Part shown: positions 1-8,191 of the stretch, piece by piece
Numbering within the stretch: the first letter of the stretch is position 1
Layout: the number at the start of each line of letters is the position of its first letter
Assembly (NCBI GenBank): GCA_020854975.1
Contig: JAHKLQ010000073.1
Span: forward strand, 1 to 15,311
DNA from: Methanobacterium sp.
GTDB lineage: Archaea; Methanobacteriota; Methanobacteria; Methanobacteriales; Methanobacteriaceae
Direction of reading: 5' to 3'
Length of the DNA stretch: 15,311 nt
Translations under genes and position numbers: made by a program
The notes under the pieces: model-generated
Seen by the model: the letters and a program-made list of their open reading frames with translations, nothing else
The model's database searches: none
Told to the model about the DNA's origin: nothing

Positions 1-39
1 AATTCCAAAAAAGCTTTCCTAAAAGTATTAAAAGAATAA
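1..39 (+). CDS. possible 3' end of an upstream gene (partial)
   Basis: Frame 1 is open from the window edge and reads NSKKAFLKVLKE followed by TAA. The lysine-rich ending resembles an ordinary protein C-terminus. A short hairpin plus T-run follows about 50 bases later and could terminate such a gene. Twelve codons are too few to name a family, and a chance open frame in AT-rich DNA is possible. Confidence 0.3.
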   Translation, partial: NSKKAFLKVLKE

Positions 40-91
40 TGAAGATTAAAAAAGGCGCAATGTCGCGAATAAATATCAGAATAGAAATCCT

Positions 92-110
92 AAACCAAAA
101 AAAGGTTTTT
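92..110 (+). terminator. terminator-like hairpin with T-run
   Basis: A small inverted repeat (AAACC at 92-96 and GGTTT at 104-108, loop of seven A) runs directly into TTTT. It lies between the possible upstream gene end and the adhesin promoter region, where a terminator is expected. The stem is only five base pairs, so this is tentative. Confidence 0.35.
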
Positions 111-138
111 GACTCTTAACCCCCAAGTTTTTGACAGA

Positions 139-159
139 GCCACCTAACCATTTAGTGGC
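139..159. repeat. bulged 8-bp inverted repeat in the adhesin leader region
   Basis: Bases 139-142 plus 144-147 pair with 152-159, with C143 bulged and a CCAT tetraloop (GCCA-c-CTAA / TTAGTGGC). It sits just upstream of a TATA-rich stretch (160-196). It may be an operator-like site, a terminator of the preceding gene or a leader hairpin; the sequence does not decide. Confidence 0.4.
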
Positions 160-340
160 ATATTAATATATAATAAACAATATAAGTATAAATAACAATC
201 AAATTTGCCCAATATAAGAAGAAACCTACAAAATATCCCGATTTGTTTATACATTTTTTTTCCTTATAAAAGGGAATGCATTGATTTCAGGAATACATTG
301 ATTTCATTAATTCTAATTCTTAAAACTTATTTAAACATAA
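160..340 (+). promoter_or_regulatory. promoter and leader region of the adhesin gene
   Basis: Two candidate archaeal TATA elements are visible. One is an AT-rich block (ATATTAATATATAATA) near 161-176. The clearer one is CCTTATAAAAGGG around 262-274, preceded by T-rich DNA. From the second, transcription would begin about 25 bases downstream (290-300), giving a leader of roughly 55 bases. The leader holds most of a 17-bp tandem repeat and the G9 tract. A third AT block (CTTATTTAAAC, about 325-335) is probably too close to the start codon. Confidence 0.5.
273..306 (+). repeat. 17-bp tandem repeat, two copies, in the adhesin leader
   Basis: GGAATGCATTGATTTCA (273-289) is followed without a gap by GGAATACATTGATTTCA (290-306); the copies differ at one base. 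The pair lies between the best TATA box and the G9 ribosome binding site, around the expected transcription start. It could be a tandem operator or a slippage product. Confidence 0.75.
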
Positions 341-349
341 GGGGGGGGG
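341..349 (+). promoter_or_regulatory. G9 homopolymer acting as ribosome binding site
   Basis: Nine consecutive G residues end four bases before the GTG start at 353 (G9-AAA-GTG). A G-run can pair with the UCCUCC anti-Shine-Dalgarno core through G-C and G-U pairs, and no other Shine-Dalgarno sequence lies nearby, so the tract probably recruits the ribosome. A mononucleotide run of this length is also prone to slippage, which would change spacing and strength. Confidence 0.6.
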
Positions 350-352
350 AAA

Positions 353-3300
353 GTGCAAAAAAAATTGATTTTAAGTTTATTTATGGTAGTCATGGTGCTT
401 TTTATGGCTGGAGCAGTATTTGCTCAAGAGGAGCCTGTAGAAGCAAATAAAACTGCCCAAGTGACCGGGGTTGATACGGCCACGGTTTACATAGAAGTGA
501 ATGGATCGAGTAACACAACCCGACTTCCTGCGGATGTGGTTTTTACCATAGACGCATCTGGAAGTATGAGTACCAGTGACCCCACTGGACTTAGAAAAAC
601 CGGAGCCATCAGTTTCATAAACAAAATGAACAACACCACCGACCAAGTTGGTGTGGTTAACTGGGCTAACATAATAAAACAACAGCAAGGTTTAACCAGT
701 AATTTCAATCAGGCTATTAATGTGGTGAACCAGAACACTCCCGGAGGAACAACCAATGGTGCTCTGGCCATGGAAACATCTATCAATATACTTAGTTCAT
801 CGTCACTTCCTGCAAATCAAAGAAACATCATCTTACTAACCGATGGAATCTTTAATGCAGGAGGTAATGCAACCGACAATCCTGACCAGAGGGCAATATA
901 TTTTGCTACACTGGCTAAAAGTCTGGGATACAATGTTTATACCATAGGTTTGGGACCGGATGTTGATCCAGTTGTATTGACACAGATGGCATCTGTTATA
1001 AATGGCGTGCCACAATATTATTTTGCCAACAATGCATCTGTCATTGACAGTATCTATAACCAGATATTCCAAAGTATAACCACCAAAGCTAAAAATATCA
1101 CAGTCACAGATGTTGTACCAGACTATATGACCTATATAGGTGCTACCATTGCCCCAACAACCAATGTTTTAAACCCGGATGGTACCCGAACCTTAACCTG
1201 GTATATACCCACTCTTGGTCAAGGACAATCCTGGAATGTCAGTTACAATTTAATGTCACTGAAGAACGGATTCAATATTCCCACCAACGTAGTTGCAAAC
1301 GTCACTTACACAGACCCCAATAACATCACCGGTAACTTAACATTACCTATTCCCCTAGTAGATTTCCCAGCATGTCTTAATGTGACTAAAGAGGGTAATC
1401 CTGAGCCTGTTTGGCCTGGAAGTTTGTTAACCTATGAAATGAGCATAAGAAACAATGGGCCCCATACTGCCTGGATTGTAAGCTTTTCTGACGCTCTACC
1501 TAGTCAAGTCCATACTAGTGTCCAATACTCTTTGGACAATGTTAACTGGAGTCCTTACACTTCAGGGCAGAATGTAGTTCTCGGAAGCCTTTCTGTTGGT
1601 CAAATTGTCAATTTCTGGGTTCGAGGAGTAGTAGATATTGCCACAGTACCCCCAACCACTCTCACTAACATAGTGAGTGCATATGTTAATGGAACTTTGT
1701 GTAAAAATGCAACGTTTATCAGCAATTTAATACCCGCTGCAGATCTGGCCATATTAAAATCAGCCAACCAAACACAAGACCTAACATCTGGACAAAACGT
1801 AACCTTCACCCTGACAGTTACAAACCTCGGACCGAACACTGCAAATAACGTAATGGCATATGACCCCCTACCCACTGGAATAGCATCATTTGGCGCAGCC
1901 ACCCCTAGTCAAGGAACTTGGGATCATCTCACGGGAATATGGAACATAGGAACTTTAACTTCTGGTCAAATAGTGACCCTTATCTTTAACGCCACCATCA
2001 GCAATATGTTCATTGGAAACATAACCAACATAGCCACCGTCAACGGAACTGAATTCGACCCCAACCCCCTAAACAACCATGATTTAATAGAACTTTTCGT
2101 CCAAAACCCCTATGTACCCACAGCAGATCTCTCAATCTGCAAAAAAGTAGACAGTGCAACACCAGATTTTGGTGATACCATCCACTTCACCATTGGTGTG
2201 TGCAATGCAGGACCGGATCCAGCTCAAAATGTAGTGGTTCAGGATGTATGGCCAACCGGCTTGATCTTTGTGTCTTCAACACCAGTCCCATTCTCAATTG
2301 TAGGAAACATATACACTTGGCACTTAGGAACCATTAACCACAATCAAAATGCAACCATAAATATAACAACAATAGTGAATGCCACTGGATTAATAACCAA
2401 TTTCGTAAATGTTACCACAACCACCTTCGATCCGCACCCGGACAACAACGCAACCGTTAACATAACTGTAAGCGAAGCTGCACACGTAGTACTAGACAAA
2501 ATAGTTTCCAATTCCACACCAAATTATTGGAGTTTAGTAACATTCACCATCACAGCATTGAACACAGGACCAAACGATGCCCAAGGTGTAGAGGTTACAG
2601 ACTTCTTACCCACCGGATTAACCTACGTTTCATCAATATTTACACCCGGAACAACATTTAATCCAAATACTGGAATATGGAATATAGGTACAATATTAAA
2701 CGGCACATCAGCATTCTTGAACATAACAGCCAACGTAACCGAAGTGGGAACCATAACCAACTGGGCTTATGTAACCAACCAGACAACCTTTGATCCGTTT
2801 CCATGGAGCAAAGACAACGAAACAATAAATGTACCACCTGCATCCATCTTTACCCTCACTAAAGAGTGGAGAGCTACCCAAGACGGACAAACAATAATTA
2901 CAGCACAGTACCAGGATAACGTCTGGATTGTTTTCAGTGCAACAAATAACGGCCCTAGTGATGCTGCAATCACTCTAAGTGATACTCTACCAGCAGGATT
3001 CGCACCCGGCAGTTACTTCCAATCTAAATTTGATGCAGGAAGCTGGAATAACATTCCCGTCACATGGCCAGGGTCATTTGGTGCAGTTATTGGTACAGGC
3101 CATACATTGTGGGTGTCAATACCGGGACAGATAACAGCAGCAAACACCACCCTAAACAACACAGTATTCCAAACAACACAATCCACTTACAATCCTGAAT
3201 ACCCACAAGGATCACCATACGGCAACGCAAGCGCACAATTGGATATCCCACCACATTCCCACATAGTTATTACAAAAACTGTGAACAACCCCACACCAAA

Positions 3301-4417
3301 CTTCGGAAGTACAATTGTATTCACGGTAATAGCACATAACAACGGACCAAACGATGCCTCAGGCGTGCAGGTAGTAGATAACTTACCAACAGGATTAGTA
3401 TTCGCCTCATACCAATCCACACAAGGAACATATGACTTCATAACAGGATTATGGAACGTTGGAACCTTATTAAACAACACCAACGCAACACTAAACATAA
3501 CAGCACTGGTAAATGCAACAGGTGAACTGACCAACTGGGCTAACGAAGCCAATGCCACTATAAACGTGCCAGCAGCAGCAAACTTGACAATGACTAAAAC
3601 CAGCAACACACCAGTAAATGTTGGTGGAACTGGTATATTCATTGTCAGTGTAACCAACAATGGACCAGATGATGCAGTGGGTGTGACCCTAACCGATATT
3701 CTTCTGGCTGGATTTACACCCGGTACACCTTCACAGGGAACCTATAACCCTTTAACTGGACTTTGGGATATTGGAGTTCTAGTAAATGGAACCACTGCCA
3801 CCTTAAACTTCACAAAAGTCATGACACCGGAAGATGCAGGTAAAGACTATTGCAACAATGCAACTGATTTCTCATCCTGCACTTACTTGTTAGAACCAGT
3901 TCCAGACCAGCAGGCATGTCTACATGTGAAAAAGTGTAATCTGGTAGTTAACGTAAATCCAACACTCATTAACACTACTGTGGGAAGCACTGTAACCATC
4001 ACCTACAAAGTAGGTAACAATGGACCGGACACGGCAAATGGTGTTATAATGACCTATGTCATACCTGATGGATTGGAATTTGTCAGTGCATATTCACCAG
4101 ACTGGGGACAACCAACCTACGACCCTGCAACACGAACCTTAACCTGGGTTCTGGGAGATGTACCTGTAGGAGACCCACTATTATATCTAAATGTGAGAGT
4201 TCTCCGGGCAGGAACCTTTAACATCGCACCAACCATCATCAGCACAACTTGCACTGGTCAGCCTGTCATAGTAGCTATAACAACAATCAATGCTCAGGAG
4301 CAGGCTGAGGCACAGGCTGCAACTATTGGGATGCAAACTACTGGAGTTCCTATAGTTGTACTGGTCTTAGCAGTGTTAATGGTGCTAGCAGGATTTGTAA
4401 TTGAAAAAAGAAAATAA
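353..4417 (+). CDS. secreted vWA/DUF11-repeat adhesin-like surface protein, membrane anchored
   Basis: This 1354-residue protein starts at GTG 353, chosen because it gives a full Sec signal peptide (MQKK, hydrophobic core, AVFAQ near residue 25) directly after the G9 tract. A von Willebrand A domain follows (about 60-250) with a complete MIDAS: D67-x-S69-x-S71, T133/T134 and D164 in LLTDG. After a degenerate link come eight DUF11 (conserved-repeat/Ig-like) units beginning near residues 340, 463, 591, 710, 831, 969, 1076 and 1188, most carrying NxGP and WxxGxL motifs. Residues about 1331-1350 form a transmembrane helix ending in EKRK, a C-terminal anchor. More than forty N-x-S/T sequons suggest heavy N-glycosylation. 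Methanobacteriales encode many such adhesin-like proteins; a role in cell-cell or host/surface contact is inferred. Repeats 4 and 6 are the most alike. A T-run terminator follows. Confidence 0.9.
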   Translation: MQKKLILSLFMVVMVLFMAGAVFAQEEPVEANKTAQVTGVDTATVYIEVNGSSNTTRLPADVVFTIDASGSMSTSDPTGLRKTGAISFINKMNNTTDQVGVVNWANIIKQQQGLTSNFNQAINVVNQNTPGGTTNGALAMETSINILSSSSLPANQRNIILLTDGIFNAGGNATDNPDQRAIYFATLAKSLGYNVYTIGLGPDVDPVVLTQMASVINGVPQYYFANNASVIDSIYNQIFQSITTKAKNITVTDVVPDYMTYIGATIAPTTNVLNPDGTRTLTWYIPTLGQGQSWNVSYNLMSLKNGFNIPTNVVANVTYTDPNNITGNLTLPIPLVDFPACLNVTKEGNPEPVWPGSLLTYEMSIRNNGPHTAWIVSFSDALPSQVHTSVQYSLDNVNWSPYTSGQNVVLGSLSVGQIVNFWVRGVVDIATVPPTTLTNIVSAYVNGTLCKNATFISNLIPAADLAILKSANQTQDLTSGQNVTFTLTVTNLGPNTANNVMAYDPLPTGIASFGAATPSQGTWDHLTGIWNIGTLTSGQIVTLIFNATISNMFIGNITNIATVNGTEFDPNPLNNHDLIELFVQNPYVPTADLSICKKVDSATPDFGDTIHFTIGVCNAGPDPAQNVVVQDVWPTGLIFVSSTPVPFSIVGNIYTWHLGTINHNQNATINITTIVNATGLITNFVNVTTTTFDPHPDNNATVNITVSEAAHVVLDKIVSNSTPNYWSLVTFTITALNTGPNDAQGVEVTDFLPTGLTYVSSIFTPGTTFNPNTGIWNIGTILNGTSAFLNITANVTEVGTITNWAYVTNQTTFDPFPWSKDNETINVPPASIFTLTKEWRATQDGQTIITAQYQDNVWIVFSATNNGPSDAAITLSDTLPAGFAPGSYFQSKFDAGSWNNIPVTWPGSFGAVIGTGHTLWVSIPGQITAANTTLNNTVFQTTQSTYNPEYPQGSPYGNASAQLDIPPHSHIVITKTVNNPTPNFGSTIVFTVIAHNNGPNDASGVQVVDNLPTGLVFASYQSTQGTYDFITGLWNVGTLLNNTNATLNITALVNATGELTNWANEANATINVPAAANLTMTKTSNTPVNVGGTGIFIVSVTNNGPDDAVGVTLTDILLAGFTPGTPSQGTYNPLTGLWDIGVLVNGTTATLNFTKVMTPEDAGKDYCNNATDFSSCTYLLEPVPDQQACLHVKKCNLVVNVNPTLINTTVGSTVTITYKVGNNGPDTANGVIMTYVIPDGLEFVSAYSPDWGQPTYDPATRTLTWVLGDVPVGDPLLYLNVRVLRAGTFNIAPTIISTTCTGQPVIVAITTINAQEQAEAQAATIGMQTTGVPIVVLVLAVLMVLAGFVIEKRK

Positions 4418-4440
4418 TCCAACCCTATTTACCCGGGAAA

Positions 4441-4474
4441 TTTAATTTTTTCATTCCCTTTTTTCATTTTTTTC
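4441..4474 (+). terminator. T-rich transcription terminator after the adhesin gene
   Basis: About 24 bases after the TAA, three T-runs occur in succession (TTTAATTTTTTC, CCCTTTTTTC, ATTTTTTTC). This is the usual form of an archaeal intrinsic terminator, which needs T-runs more than a hairpin. Confidence 0.65.
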
Positions 4475-4795
4475 TCAAAAACAGAACATTAATTGATTTT
4501 ATTTTTATAAGCACCAATCCCCTTTTTCAAAACCAATATCTAGAGTTATAGGAACACATTGGCATTGATTGCTCTGATTTATTCACTTGATACCCTTTGA
4601 TTGCAATGATTTGTAACTGCAATCAATAAATTTTGGATTACTTAGGTTTCTGTAGACAGATTTATTTTAAGGGAGGCAAAAAAGTAGAAAAACAAGAACT
4701 AACAGTTATAACATACACAATGGGCAGCGATAGTAAGATATTTTATGTTTGAATGTAGATGGTACATTATTAATAAGTGATAAATATAATCTCAA
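4475..4795. other. intergenic gap between adhesin and acetyltransferase
   Basis: No intact gene is visible. The gap holds a perfect 9-bp inverted repeat (4597-4626) with a third partial copy of the half-site at 4565-4572. It also holds a GGGAGG element at about 4671-4676 followed by a short broken reading frame (see the relic entry). The acetyltransferase promoter should lie in the AT-rich end of the gap, but no single TATA box stands out. Confidence 0.6.
4597..4626. repeat. perfect 9-bp inverted repeat
   Basis: TTGATTGCA (4597-4605) and TGCAATCAA (4618-4626) are exact reverse complements separated by 12 bases. TTGATTGC also occurs alone at 4565-4572, 32 bases upstream in the same orientation. 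The arrangement fits a dimeric regulator site or an RNA hairpin. No T-run follows, so it is not a terminator. Confidence 0.7.
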
Positions 4796-4808
4796 ATGGT
4801 GCAAATAA
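4684..4808 (+). pseudogene. possible relic of a small gene with a DxDGTLL-like motif
   Basis: GGGAGG (about 4671-4676) is followed, at normal spacing, by GTA (4684) where a GTG start could once have been. The frame reads 22 codons to TGA at 4750-4752. Dropping about one base near 4751 joins it to a second frame (4752-4805) that begins NVDGTLLISDKYN, resembling motif I of HAD-family phosphatases (hDxDGTL), and stops at TAA 4806-4808. The hydrophobic lead-in KIFYV fits a HAD strand. The evidence is short and the first catalytic Asp is replaced by Asn, so this may be coincidence. Confidence 0.25.
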
Positions 4809-5326
4809 TGAGAATCAAAGGTGAAAAGTGTGTTTTAAGGCGGTGGAACCTTTTAGATCTTGAAAGTTTAGTAGAGAATGCCAACAATTACCACATAGCC
4901 ATCAATATGAGAGATTTATTCCCCTCCCCCTACACACTTGAAGATGGTAAAAATTGGTTAGAGATCACTTCTTGTGAAGAAAAAAACTGCTTTCTTGCCA
5001 TAACCGTTAATAATCATGCAGTTGGTGGAATAGGTCTAACACTTGGAGAGGATATTGAAAGGATATCTGCAGAACTAGGTTACTGGTTAGGGGAAAAATA
5101 TTGGGGTAAAGGTATCACATCATCTGCGATTAAAGGAATTGTAAATTATGGATTCAATGAATTGGGGCTGGAAAGAATATTCGCCAAACCATTGGAGTAT
5201 AACACAGCATCAAGACGGGTACTTGAGAAAAATGGTTTCCAACTTGAAGGTATTATGAAAAAGAGTGTTATTAAAGAAGGGAAAATATATAACCAGGCTT
5301 TATATGCGTTAACCAGAGAAAATTAA
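4796..5326 (+). CDS. GNAT-family N-acetyltransferase (RimJ/RimL type)
   Basis: The 176-residue protein has the layout of Acetyltransf_3 enzymes, which move acetyl from acetyl-CoA to an amine, often a protein N-terminus or small molecule. The N-terminal LRRW stretch (14-17) and a two-part beta-sheet lead to motif A, ELGYWLGEKYWGKG (93-106), which contacts the acetyl-CoA pyrophosphate. This is followed by helix TSSAIKGIVNYGF and motif B, YNTASRRVLEKNGF (135-148). The substrate cannot be told from sequence. No good Shine-Dalgarno precedes ATG 4796. A second in-frame ATG at 4808 (MRIKGEK) is an equally plausible start and would overlap the stop of the upstream relic. The gene stands alone, with its own gap on each side. 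Confidence 0.85.
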   Translation: MVQIMRIKGEKCVLRRWNLLDLESLVENANNYHIAINMRDLFPSPYTLEDGKNWLEITSCEEKNCFLAITVNNHAVGGIGLTLGEDIERISAELGYWLGEKYWGKGITSSAIKGIVNYGFNELGLERIFAKPLEYNTASRRVLEKNGFQLEGIMKKSVIKEGKIYNQALYALTREN

Positions 5327-5337
5327 CTAATTATCTA

Positions 5338-5370
5338 AGTGAAAGCAGTTTTTCTAGTGAAAGCAGTTTT
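5338..5370 (+). repeat. 15-bp direct repeat pair after the acetyltransferase
   Basis: AGTGAAAGCAGTTTT occurs at 5338-5352 and again at 5356-5370, an 18-base period, just after the stop codon at 5324-5326. The copies are identical. They look like a local duplication. Confidence 0.7.
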
Positions 5371-5377
5371 AGATAGG

Positions 5378-5398
5378 TGCTGGTATTTTTAACCAGCA
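5378..5398 (+). terminator. hairpin with T-rich loop, likely terminator
   Basis: TGCTGGT (5378-5384) pairs exactly with ACCAGCA (5392-5398) around a 7-base ATTTTTA loop, about 50 bases after the acetyltransferase stop. The T-run sits in the loop rather than after the stem, and another short T-run follows at 5402-5406. Function as a terminator is inferred from position. Confidence 0.45.
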
Positions 5399-5537
5399 AT
5401 ACTTTTAGTACCATGAATATTTGATAAATAATTGAAGATTTTTTCAATAGGAATATATTCATTGCATGGTTTAATGAATTATTTACCATAGTTTAGATAA
5501 TAGTTAAATAGAAGTTTGAAAATGGAAGTTGATTTAA

Positions 5538-6629
5538 ATGGCAGGAAACACAACAGGCAACTTGTTTAAGGTTACAACTTTTGGCTCCAGTCATGGCACA
5601 GCACTGGGGGCTGTGATTGATGGTTGTCCGGCAGGACTGGAACTATCACGAGCGGACATACAGGCCGAACTTGACCTTCGAAGACCTGGAACCAGTAAAA
5701 TCACCACATCAAGGGGAGAAACAGACCAGGTAGAAATTCTATCAGGAATATTCCAGGGAAAAACCGATGGCACACCCATCACTGCTGTTGTGTACAATAA
5801 AGATGTTGATTCATCTGCCTATGAACCATTCCGTGATAAACCTCGCCCTGGACATGGAGATTACACATGGACTGCCAAGTACGGCTGTTATGATTATCGT
5901 GGAGGTGGCAGGGGGAGTGGCAGAACCACCATTGGACATGTAATAGGTGGGGCTGTTGCCAAAAAAATTCTGAAACTCTTGAACATACAGGTTATTTCCC
6001 ATGTGACTCAGGTGGCTGATGTGAAGGCCAAAAACGTTGCCTACACTCATATAAAAGAATATGCAAGTGAAAATCCTGTTCGTTGTGCTGACCGAAAGGC
6101 GGCCAAACTCATGGAGGAAAAAATCTTAGAAGCTAAAGAAAAAGGAGATTCTGTTGGAGGAATAGTTGAAACATTGGCCTTTGGTGTTCCCCCAGGTTTA
6201 GGGGAGCCTGTTTTTGATAAATTAGACGCTGACATTGCTAAGGCTCTCATGGGGATAGGATCAGTGAAGGGTGTGGAGATCGGCTTCGGATTCCAATTAG
6301 CAGAATCCACAGCCAGTGCAACCAATGATGAATATTATATGGAAGGTGACCAGATCAAAACCACCACCAACACTAGTGGAGGGATCGTTGGTGGAATATC
6401 CAATGGCATGCCCATTGTGGCCAGAATGGCAGTTAAACCCACACCATCCATAAGCACAGTCCAGAAAACAGTAGATCTTAAAACCATGACAGAAACTGAG
6501 ATAAAAATCCAGGGACGCCACGACCCCTGTATCTGTCCTCGTGTAACCATAGTTGCCGAGGCTGCTGTGGCCATGGTCATGGTAGATCATCTCTTAAGAA
6601 GTGGGTTCATAAATCCATCCAGTATTTAA
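5538..6629 (+). CDS. aroC: chorismate synthase
   Basis: This enzyme converts 5-enolpyruvylshikimate-3-phosphate to chorismate, releasing phosphate and using reduced FMN as cofactor. It is the last step of the shikimate pathway feeding Phe, Tyr and Trp. The 363-residue length is normal. All three family signatures are present: GSSHG at 16-20 (His19), R121[10 protein letters not shown] around 121-131, and RHDPC at 327-331. The second conserved catalytic His is H106 in PGHGD, and the FMN/substrate loop GGISNG lies at 285-290. ATG 5538 is favoured because [15 protein letters not shown] begins at the expected distance. The upstream GGAAGTTGAT is only a weak Shine-Dalgarno. No other aro gene lies in the window, so it appears to be a single-gene unit. 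Confidence 0.97.
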   Translation: MAGNTTGNLFKVTTFGSSHGTALGAVIDGCPAGLELSRADIQAELDLRRPGTSKITTSRGETDQVEILSGIFQGKTDGTPITAVVYNKDVDSSAYEPFRDKPRPGHGDYTWTAKYGCYDYRGGGRGSGRTTIGHVIGGAVAKKILKLLNIQVISHVTQVADVKAKNVAYTHIKEYASENPVRCADRKAAKLMEEKILEAKEKGDSVGGIVETLAFGVPPGLGEPVFDKLDADIAKALMGIGSVKGVEIGFGFQLAESTASATNDEYYMEGDQIKTTTNTSGGIVGGISNGMPIVARMAVKPTPSISTVQKTVDLKTMTETEIKIQGRHDPCICPRVTIVAEAAVAMVMVDHLLRSGFINPSSI

Positions 6630-6707
6630 AGCCAGAATTTGTTTATGAAAGTCTAATGACAGAATAAGTATTGGAATTTTCCCAAATTAAAGATACTATT
6701 AAATGTA

Positions 6708-6723
6708 AATTTTAATTAAAATT
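6708..6723. terminator. 16-bp palindrome between convergent genes, possible two-way terminator
   Basis: AATTTTAATTAAAATT is a perfect palindrome in the 99-base gap between aroC (+) and the minus-strand mini-gene that ends at 6729. A longer-range inverted repeat, AGTCTAAT at 6650-6657 and ATTAGACT at 6721-6728, brackets the region. The convergent position suggests termination from both sides, though the palindrome is pure AT. Confidence 0.4.
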
Positions 6724-6728
6724 AGACT

Positions 6729-6905
6729 CTATTGTTCTTTTTCAAGGGGTGTTTTGGTACAGGAAACCATCTGTCGAATTTTCTGACATCTACGACTCTT
6801 ACAGGATTCTTTTTCTTCATGCCATCTATTGTGCTTGCAACTTTCATAAGGACAGTGGTAATGTTCCCTGCACATTACCTGACCTTCATTAAACATTACC
6901 TTCAT
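6729..6905 (-). CDS. cysteine-rich 58-residue mini-protein
   Basis: A short minus-strand frame runs from ATG (6905-6903) to TAG (6731-6729). It is preceded by AGGAAGTGATT, which matches the archaeal Shine-Dalgarno AGGAGGTGAT with one mismatch and sits about six bases from the ATG, a strong argument that it is real. The peptide has six cysteines (12, 18, 23, 35, 40, 49) and four histidines (15, 17, 25, 29) and is rich in Lys/Arg, especially between Cys23 and Cys49. It has no signal peptide or membrane segment. The spacing C-x5-C-x4-C-x11-C-x4-C suggests a small zinc- or iron-sulfur-binding protein, but I do not recognise the family. TATA-like DNA (TTTAATTTTATAG) lies about 55-70 bases upstream. 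The antisense frame over the same bases is poorly protein-like. Confidence 0.7.
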   Translation of the reverse strand: MKVMFNEGQVMCREHYHCPYESCKHNRWHEEKESCKSRRCQKIRQMVSCTKTPLEKEQ

Positions 6906-7030
6906 TTTGAAATCACTTCCTGATGGATGTACTATTTCTTTAAGGACTAGTTTCTTAATCTATAAAATTAAATAATTAGTATTAAATTTAAATTAAGTTT
7001 AAATGATAAGGGTATTTCTAAAGTTTCCCC

Positions 7031-7125
<95 letters not shown>

Positions 7126-7145
7126 ACAATCTTTCTATTCATCCG

Positions 7146-7159
7146 TTAATATAATATTT
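7146..7159 (-). promoter_or_regulatory. box A promoter of tRNA-Thr
   Basis: On the minus strand AAATATTATATTAA lies about 24-37 bases upstream of the first tRNA base. That is the correct distance for an archaeal TATA element. Confidence 0.6.
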
Positions 7160-7210
7160 CTTAATTAGGATAATTTTTTTAATTCGGATAATTAGGTTTT
7201 TTTAATTAGA

Positions 7211-8012
<802 letters not shown>

Positions 8013-8020
8013 ATATTCAC

Positions 8021-8083
8021 CTAGATTTGATTATTATGGTTAGTATAACACCTTAATCTTTATAATTTTTATAAATTTATACC
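8021..8083 (-). promoter_or_regulatory. promoter and ribosome binding site of the hydrolase gene
   Basis: On the minus strand GGTATAAATTTATAAAAATTATAAAG (split over 8057-8083) offers one or two TATA boxes, with AGGTGA next to ATG 8012. This supports 8012, not 7990, as the native start codon. Confidence 0.55.
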
Positions 8084-8191
8084 AATGTTGTATGCTGATT
8101 TCGGGTTATTTAATGGAGTATCTATTGGAATTTGCTATTTGACTTTATATAATTTTTCACTGGTTTTTGCATGTGTTTACTTTTGGACTGT

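Noticed and set aside
205..450. An 81-codon plus-strand frame across the adhesin leader
   Set aside because: It starts at TTG without a ribosome site, overlaps the adhesin signal peptide in another frame and has no protein-like composition. It would enter the adhesin frame only if the G9 tract lost a base.
3187..3660. A 157-codon minus-strand frame inside the adhesin gene
   Set aside because: It is a shadow of the Thr/Asn-rich repeat coding sequence, with no ribosome site or promoter.
6732..6923. A 63-codon plus-strand frame rich in Phe
   Set aside because: It is antisense to the Cys-rich mini-gene, which has the better ribosome site and composition; no Shine-Dalgarno precedes the plus-strand start.
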